Below are positions 57,463 through 64,000 of a stretch of 64,000 nucleotides of DNA, one piece after another. Numbering within the stretch: position 1 is the first letter of the stretch; the number at the start of each line of letters is the position of its first letter. The notes beneath the pieces were generated by a model. It worked only from the letters and a program-made list of their open reading frames with translations. It ran no database searches and was not told the origin of the DNA. Source of the stretch: Amyloporia xantha (lineage: Eukaryota > Basidiomycota > Agaricomycetes > Polyporales > Adustoporiaceae); the NCBI GenBank assembly GCA_036971615.1, contig JAYKKR010000025.1:1-64000 (forward strand), given 5' to 3'. Position numbers and translations under genes: made by a program.

Positions 57463-59856
57463 ACTTCAAATATATTTCGTCGTATATACATCGCACGTCG
57501 AAGTCCTCTAGACCGTTGTCCAATGACCATCTCCCAGCTGATCGGGCGTCGGGTGCATTGTCAAGAGTGGGAACATGAGATCTAGGATGATCATTCTTCT
57601 GTCCTGTCTGTTTCGTGATCCTACGTAGATGTCCGTCTTTACATTCTAAGAAGACCTTGCGCAACTGTCGCACTATTTTCTGTGAGGAGCGACCACGTCA
57701 ATCGCTGAACGGGTGATCAGCACGTCCAAGACTCACTAAGGCGTCTTTGTGTCGCTGCAACACAGGATCTCTACTGAGAGAGTTCAGCCAATTCGCGAAT
57801 AGGAGGCGCAACTCTCGGTTCGGCACGAAGTCGGCGTCAAAAAAGTCACAACCCAATAGCGCATGGCGGTGAATGTCCGAACCCGAACGATGCGGCGTAC
57901 CATCTCGTCGCGAGAAGAGGTCGTCTCTCCCAACGCCCAATGAAATCTACAGATCAATAGATGACCGAGATCCAGCGCCGAGATGTAGGTCCGATACGTC
58001 AAGAAGAAGACCAGCAATTCGTCATAGTTCAATTCGCTCGTCAGCTGGGCGATCCATCTTTCTATAGTGGCCGCAACCAACATCTTCATCGGACCTTCCC
58101 TAGGAGAGACGCCGGGTGCATCTGCTTCAGGAGAGGCTGTCGTGCCTTTGGCTTTCAGACTCTTCTTCCGTGATACACCTGAGCTGACAGATGATAGATC
58201 CGTCATACTGGTATGGGCTATGTCCTCCTGTTCTTCTGCCTGCACATCACCCCATATTACGAACCGAGGGTCGTCGCGGGGAGCAGCAGTTTCATCAGCC
58301 CTGAGAGACAATTCAATTGTCGTCTCCTGCGAAGTCGACGAGATTCTGTCCAAAGAAGGCAGCCCGCGGGATGTTTGTAGCACATCAAAGACCTCTGTTG
58401 AATATGGCGAGTGCATGATCGTTTCATCCCGAGGCGTGAGTCCAGTGCGTGCCGTGTCCTGTGGGGCAACGAACACCGACGTCCGTCCCTCGGGCAAGGT
58501 CTGCCCAATATCCAGAGGAAGATGGATGGCTGAAGATACACCACGTGTCAACTTGCCTTGGTGGTCGGCACGAGCCGTCAAGCCAGACTCGAAGGACTGC
58601 ATCTCTCGCAACGCGGGAGAGGACGAGAGATGAGAAGGTGAGCGCCATGATGGTGAATCGAAGGATACCCCCTGGCCAAACGGGTGCACTATGATCTCCG
58701 GTGCACCATCCTGGTTAGACGGGCCTGCATGTGAGTGGTCATTGGAGAGTTGAAGACTGCGCCTCGATGAGGATGCAGAGCTGGAAGCCAGGGAGGGACC
58801 CTGCGGCCAGGACATTATGTCCGCAAATATTTCCCTCTGCGCAGTCTTCGTTGGCTCAACTGCAACCGAAGGCGGACGGAATGCATCGGCACTTGACACG
58901 CTATGCGCGTGCGGTCTACCCGTAGACTGACCCTGTGAGGTGGGCTGCACAGCCTTGTCCGACTCCGCACCAAGCTGGTTTGGTATGGAGCGAGTCTTCC
59001 GGAGTTTTCGGGTAGGCGGTGATCGTGTGCCGTCCGGAGTGCTAGCGTGGTGAGTCACAGACATGGTGCCATTCTTGAAAACCGAGGCCGGCAGAAATGA
59101 GTGCACGCTCATGCGAGAACGCCTTCGCGCTTGCGGTGAGTGAGGATACGATTTACGGGGGTCTCGGGTCGACGTGTACTGCTTACTGACGCGCTGTTCA
59201 GCATCCTCTGCTGAGGCCGCAGGGGCAGATAGCTCTCGCAGACTGAACGGTTCTTGTCAGTCTACTCCCAATTTGTCACGCACAAGGTACATACCCAACG
59301 CGATACATCTGTTTGCCATGTTGATTGATAAACGCTGTGATCGCGTACGGCGAACGAATGTCCTTGCCAACGCCGATATATTGATCGTACCGTCTCTTCA
59401 GCTCACGAGCAGCCGCGCCAGAGGAGGTTTCCACAAAGCTGCCGTCCGCTACGTAACGTGTTCGCACATCAAGCTACATTCCACCATGCTACGATTGATC
59501 GACTCACGCGCGATAGATATGTCAGCTCCAGCAACCTCTGGAGGTAGCTCGAACTCGGGCGAAGGGACATCATCACTAGTAAGGGTTTCTGTAGTTGGCA
59601 ATGTATTCTGTACACTGGGAGCTGAAGCCGCTGCAAGAGGAAGGCGATCTTGACTGACACTTGGGCTCGGAGCAGTAGATGTTGAAGATGAAAAAGCAGG
59701 CTCAGAAAGAAGTGAAGAAGATGCAGCTTCCAAAGGAATTTCATCAAGCATTCCAGGAGACTGAAAGGATGAAAACGAATCCGTCGGCGTGCCAGACGAG
59801 TGAACGACTGTTGCGCCAGATACGGAGGTGCCGTCAACGACTGTAGTGAGTGGCAT
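57463..59856 (-). pseudogene. RasGEF N-domain protein, copy 2, truncated
   Basis: Counterpart of 46264-48659 with the same exon order, the same A6-run frameshift (about 57842-57847) and the same missing catalytic domain. The large 442-residue exon differs at only two residues (one Ser to Gly, one Lys to Glu), yet one 85-bp stretch (58882-58966) carries nine base changes, nearly all silent. Confidence 0.7.
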
Positions 59857-59899
59857 GGTTTGCACAATATGTCAGACTCGGATTGCTAGACTAGTGGAA

Positions 59900-62800
59900 C
59901 ATTGCACAGTTCGCCTGATTGCATGCGCCTGCTAGATGAATGGCGAGGACAAAGATACAGAGCTGAGGGTGCAGGTCAACCTGCGATCCCTTCTGACCGA
60001 GACCGATAGTGAGACTCGAGAACTCGCTATACAGATACGTTAAAGCTGCAGACACAGCCCTTGGAACTGTAGACAAGTCAAGCACTGCGAAGATTAGTGC
60101 TAATAGAGTACTTGCTATTCCTCGTCGAACGGTCGAATCAGGAGGATATGTTCATGGCTTACGTCATCTGCACCCAGAAGGGCTTCAGACAATAAGCCGC
60201 AGTGAGAAGCAAGCCCCTCGCGTCTCAGCTCCGTCCGCCGTAGCAGTAGCTGCGAGTACTCCGTCTCCGCTGTCCGCACAGCCCAATCGACCGTTCCTCA
60301 ACGACGCTTGCCCGCGCTACGCACGCAGAGCAGTAGAAAACTCAACTCAAGATGGCTATCTGAGTAGCCCCGTAAGCTTGTACGTCTCTTCCCGTGTTCC
60401 TCACGCTCTGCGCTCAGTACACTGCGCGAATGCGCTCCCGAACGCGCTGAACAGCAACGCGCGATGAGCGAGCGTCCGGACACCAGGAGCAACGTTCCCC
60501 CGACACGGCTCCCGTGAGTGCAGATACCCGCTATGCGCGCGTCCGTACACAGCCGACGGCAAGAGCGACGCGAGAGAACTACGCTGGACCGGCGCAGCTC
60601 TTTCAAGGCATCAGGCGCACGCGCGCTGCGAGGAGTTCGTCGTCGGTACGTCATATTGAGCATGGATACATCTTGTTTCTATTCACATGTTCGTCTAGCT
60701 ACTCTTTGACAGATCCTCCCCTCCCGGTGCTTACATGTCCCCATCCGGACCTATGCTGGACACACCCGCGGCCGACCACACCCGCGTGCTGTGCGCTGGC
60801 ACCGGCAAGCTGTACAGCCATCCCCGTCTCCATCCGCGCGCCCTGCTCGTCGAACAGCAAGGACGGAGGGCACAGCCGAAGACGGACGGGCGCATCCATG
60901 GTGCAGACGCGTACCGCGCGTCGTTACATGGTATGGCAAGACAAGAGTGGGGGCGCGTGAACTGACAGCGAAACGGATACGTGCCGCTGTCCTCGCTCCG
61001 CCTGCACGGCTCGTTCGCTGCGTACGGCCCCGATCCCTCAGACTTCAAGACCATCAGGGCAGCCCCCGCACCGTCCGCTGTCCGGGGTACACTCGCGCAG
61101 CAGAGCGTTCGCGTTCGGCAGGGGGCGGTCTTTCTCGCGAACGAGAGAGCCGCTCTCGCTATTGACGTGTGCGCTCGTTCGCGAAACGCGCTCCTCTTGC
61201 GTGGCCTACCACTCGAAGCTGCGAATATCACCCGATTCCGGCTCCCCCGTCGGCCTGACGCTCCCTTGTCTACTCACGCGCCCCTCTCTCATCGCTGTCA
61301 ACGCGTACACGGCGTCCGCACACAAGTGCGAACGAGAGCCGTTCTCGCTCTTGGCGTATGCGCTCGCCCGTGGAGTGCGCTCCCTGTCTGTGGTGAACTT
61401 CTCAGACCTGCCGCCCGACGTACGCTCTCCCTGCGTCACCATACATTCCCGCACCCCCGTCGGCATCACGCTCCCTTGTCCATTCGTGCCCCTCCAGCAT
61501 CCTCTCGCTTCTCACTGTCAGCGCATGCACGGCGTCCGTGCACGGCGTGCAGAACTACGATAAAGCGGGCCGAATAGCAGACCGCTCGACCCCCGCACTC
61601 TGCACATCTCGACACCACGGAGAGACGCGCTCTCCACTCGAACAGCGGCAGCGCGATACCCAGCGCGATGCGCTTCTCATGACTCTGTCACCCCCGTACT
61701 CCCCTCGTTTCTCGCTGTCAACGCCAAGAAGGCCCCAAGCACAACCGCGATCGAGTAGACGATCGACTCGTGCGCGGTGCGTCCAAAACACGAACTAACT
61801 ACTTATGTGCTATCTACAGCGCCCCGTAACATTCAGATTCCGCCCGCCCATCACTCGCTATCTACGCACAAGCGAAGATGCGTCGCCCCCGCTAGTCTCG
61901 TACACCGCGTGATTCAAGCTGCGCGGATACCGGTTCTGCGGGGGCAGGTGGACTTGGTTGAGAGAGCGGGTGGGTGGCGCTTTGCTCAGAGGGATAAGCC
62001 ATTATCGTGGATTGTTCGGCGCGAGTGAGGGCGGATACCAAGAGCGGGGAGGGGGTGAGGGTGAGTCCGTATGGGCGTGCGTGAGCGAGCGATGCTCGTC
62101 GGACAGCCGGCTGAGAGGTAGCTGGTATTATCTAACATTCCATGTAAATACTTTCGATCAGTTTCGTTCAATACATGCGTCCGGTGACAGACGAAACTCA
62201 CCGTCAGATCGGACCGACGTGAACGTCGGCGCGTGAGGTATGTACGTATTGCGCTTGCGGATACGTCCGCACAGGCCATGGTACGCGATGTTAGCAACGC
62301 GAATGCAATCGCGATCCCCACATCTGGCAAGAAACGCATGCTTATGCGCATCTAATATTCACCTGTAGATCAACCTGTAATGACAAGCCTGGGATGCTCG
62401 AGTCCTGTCAGCCAGCATGACATTTCCGTCCAGAACGACTAGTACTCACCAGAGGAGAACACCCTCCCAGCCGGTATGAGCGACGCCGTCAGCAGCTGAC
62501 GGGGCGCGTTCGTGCAGGTGCGCCGTGAATGAGCGGCGCACGGGTATGCCATCGGATTGGCTGGCAAGGCCTGCCCGCGTTCACGGACCGGGGCAGGGTG
62601 ATACGTCTGAGATGGGCCTAGGGGGGTGCTCTGTATTAGCCATGGGAGGAGCTGAAGGTTTAGACATCAATCTCTGGGAAGAACCGAATGTGATCGACGT
62701 ACCGGTCCACTCCAGCCTATGTCGATGAGCGCGCGGCTGTGCGCTGACGGAGGTGGTGAGCAGTAAGGAGGAAAGGATGTGCAAGCTCACCATGAACACG

Positions 62801-64000
62801 ACGAACACGTATTGAGAACGGGACGCGATGTCAGAGTTGATGTAGCGCTGAGCGCGGAATGGGGTCGACGATGACAGGAGTAGCAGGGCGATAGGAGAGC
62901 AGACCCGGAGATTGTGAAGAGAGGATAGGAGGAGAGAGAGGTGCTGACTTCAATCAGCCGTTGCACCCCAGCTTATATCCTCCCCAGTACTGCCTTCTCA
63001 CGCCAGATCATCCCATTGTTCTCCCTTCGGCATCCGTGTCCTCGCATCCAGTATCCGCAATGTCGTACACGGAGAGCAACCGCTTCAAGGCTGACGGCAC
63101 GCCAAGGATTCGCATTCAAAGCGAAACGGCGGTGTTCGCCGTGAAACCGCCCGTGTGCGTATTCCGACGTGATCGATCAAATGGCGAAGCGCAGACGCGC
63201 CACTAGATGCGCCCGGCGGAATGCTGGATGGAAGCCAGCCAGGAGGACAGGATCTGGCGGGTTCGCGAATATCCCGCTCCGTCCGCCACGTCTTGAGGAT
63301 TCAGGCAAGGAGCTCTTCCTCTTCGATGGGCGCGCAACAGCCTTGAATTGGGGTCAGCAACCTTGTGAGGAAATGCATTAGGACGAACTCACCGGTCCGA
63401 CTGTCCTGCGATACTTCGCAACAGGTTGTACCTCTGCCGGAGCACCATACCCGGGGGCAGACGTCCGCTCGCCAGTATTCTCGTCGCTGTTCGGCGTCAA
63501 CTAGCAAGCCGAATATAATTCGTTAGCCCTGAAATCAACGGAGCCGGAATAAAGGATCAGTAGACAAACGGTCGAACCAGCGACAAGTTCCGTAACTGCT
63601 GACTTACGCGAGACGCCGCGCTACATAATGCGTCTTGAAAGAACCAGCCTTGATCAATGCCAAGGCGTCACACAATACATGGAATATGCATTGCACGGTA
63701 TTCGAGCCATGGTCCTAGGAATCACTCCTCACTTACTATTCAGTTTCGAGGCAAGCCTTTGTGAATGGCGCAGCCCCTCCCTGCTACTGCTTAGGTCATA
63801 CAATCTGTGAATGGCTGACAGCTGTTGCCCGAAAGAGCGGAATCAGATCGGCAATATTGTAAGGATGCATCGAGAATACGTACACACCAGAGAAGTACTG
63901 CATATTGCTCTTGGGAATGTACGTCGGCGTATGTACTGCCAGTGCGTAAGCACCATGGCAGCGAGAAGCAGTGCCGCGTTCAGGCGAGTAGACCGAGTCC
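59900..64000. other. Remainder of duplication copy 2
   Basis: Repeats the unassigned content of 48700-52809: GC-rich frames, the 190-bp degenerate tandem repeat (61138-61750), the possible membrane-protein remnant (about 61980-62950) and flanking sequence. It is cut by the window end. Confidence 0.4.

Larger units (their letters stand above)
55291..64000. repeat. Tandem segmental duplication, copy 2 (cut by window end)
   Basis: Direct, same-orientation copy of 44094-52809. Differences include single-base homopolymer changes, a 20-bp insertion present only in copy 1 (49001-49020), a short replaced segment near 60127-60156, and a cluster of substitutions at 58882-58966. Confidence 0.93.

Overview
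The window looks like a transposon-rich, gene-poor stretch of a basidiomycete (Agaricomycete-type) genome. The evidence is dense 35-60 bp GT-AG introns, Plavaka, KDZ and MULE-type DNA transposon genes, Ty1/Copia and Ty3-type retroelements, a TET/JBP-type dioxygenase gene, and relics of fungal housekeeping genes. I found no rRNA, tRNA, CRISPR array or bacterial-style operon.

Region 1 (1-11.1 kb) holds one plausible small gene (459-1013) and then a row of broken genes that still carry introns: a small membrane protein, a RIO1 kinase, a methyltransferase-like fragment, an App1-type phosphatidate phosphatase and a MULE-transposon-associated gene. It ends in a solo LTR (10186-11100).

Region 2 (11342-25951) is a nest. 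A Copia element has 304-bp LTRs differing at one base and a GCAGG target duplication. It is split by an 11.7-kb Plavaka-like (CACTA/EnSpm-type) DNA transposon at 12015-23718 with inverted ends beginning CATCAGGAAAAAC. That transposon carries a broken transposase (several frameshifts plus a 201-bp MITE), a 2-kb CpG-rich 20-bp minisatellite, and two cargo genes that can be read intact through all introns: an 870-residue TET/JBP-type 2-oxoglutarate/Fe(II) dioxygenase and a 498-residue coiled-coil/acidic protein with a DUF6532-like C-terminus. This module is the most interesting object in the window. The TET/JBP-transposon association in basidiomycetes is already known. The particular combination (decayed transposase, intact cargo pair, CpG-rich array, MITE sharing the transposon's end motif) deserves attention.

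Region 3 (25.95-31.5 kb) contains minus-strand relics: an AreA-GATA-like DUF1752 protein, a bromodomain protein and unassigned ORFs. Region 4 (about 31.55-37.47 kb) is a KDZ transposon with AT-rich inverted ends, a KDZ transposase whose intron hosts a solo LTR, and a divergent partner gene. Region 5 (37.5-44 kb) has a truncated Ty3-type gag, an unassigned ORF, an orphan end of the Plavaka-like family and a 2-kb CTCAT-rich degenerate repeat.

Region 6 (44.09-64.0 kb) is a tandem segmental duplication with a unit of about 11.2 kb; the second copy runs off the window. Each copy has a RasGEF-N-domain gene broken by the same frameshift and lacking its catalytic domain. A short tract of mostly synonymous differences between the copies suggests gene conversion from another paralogue.
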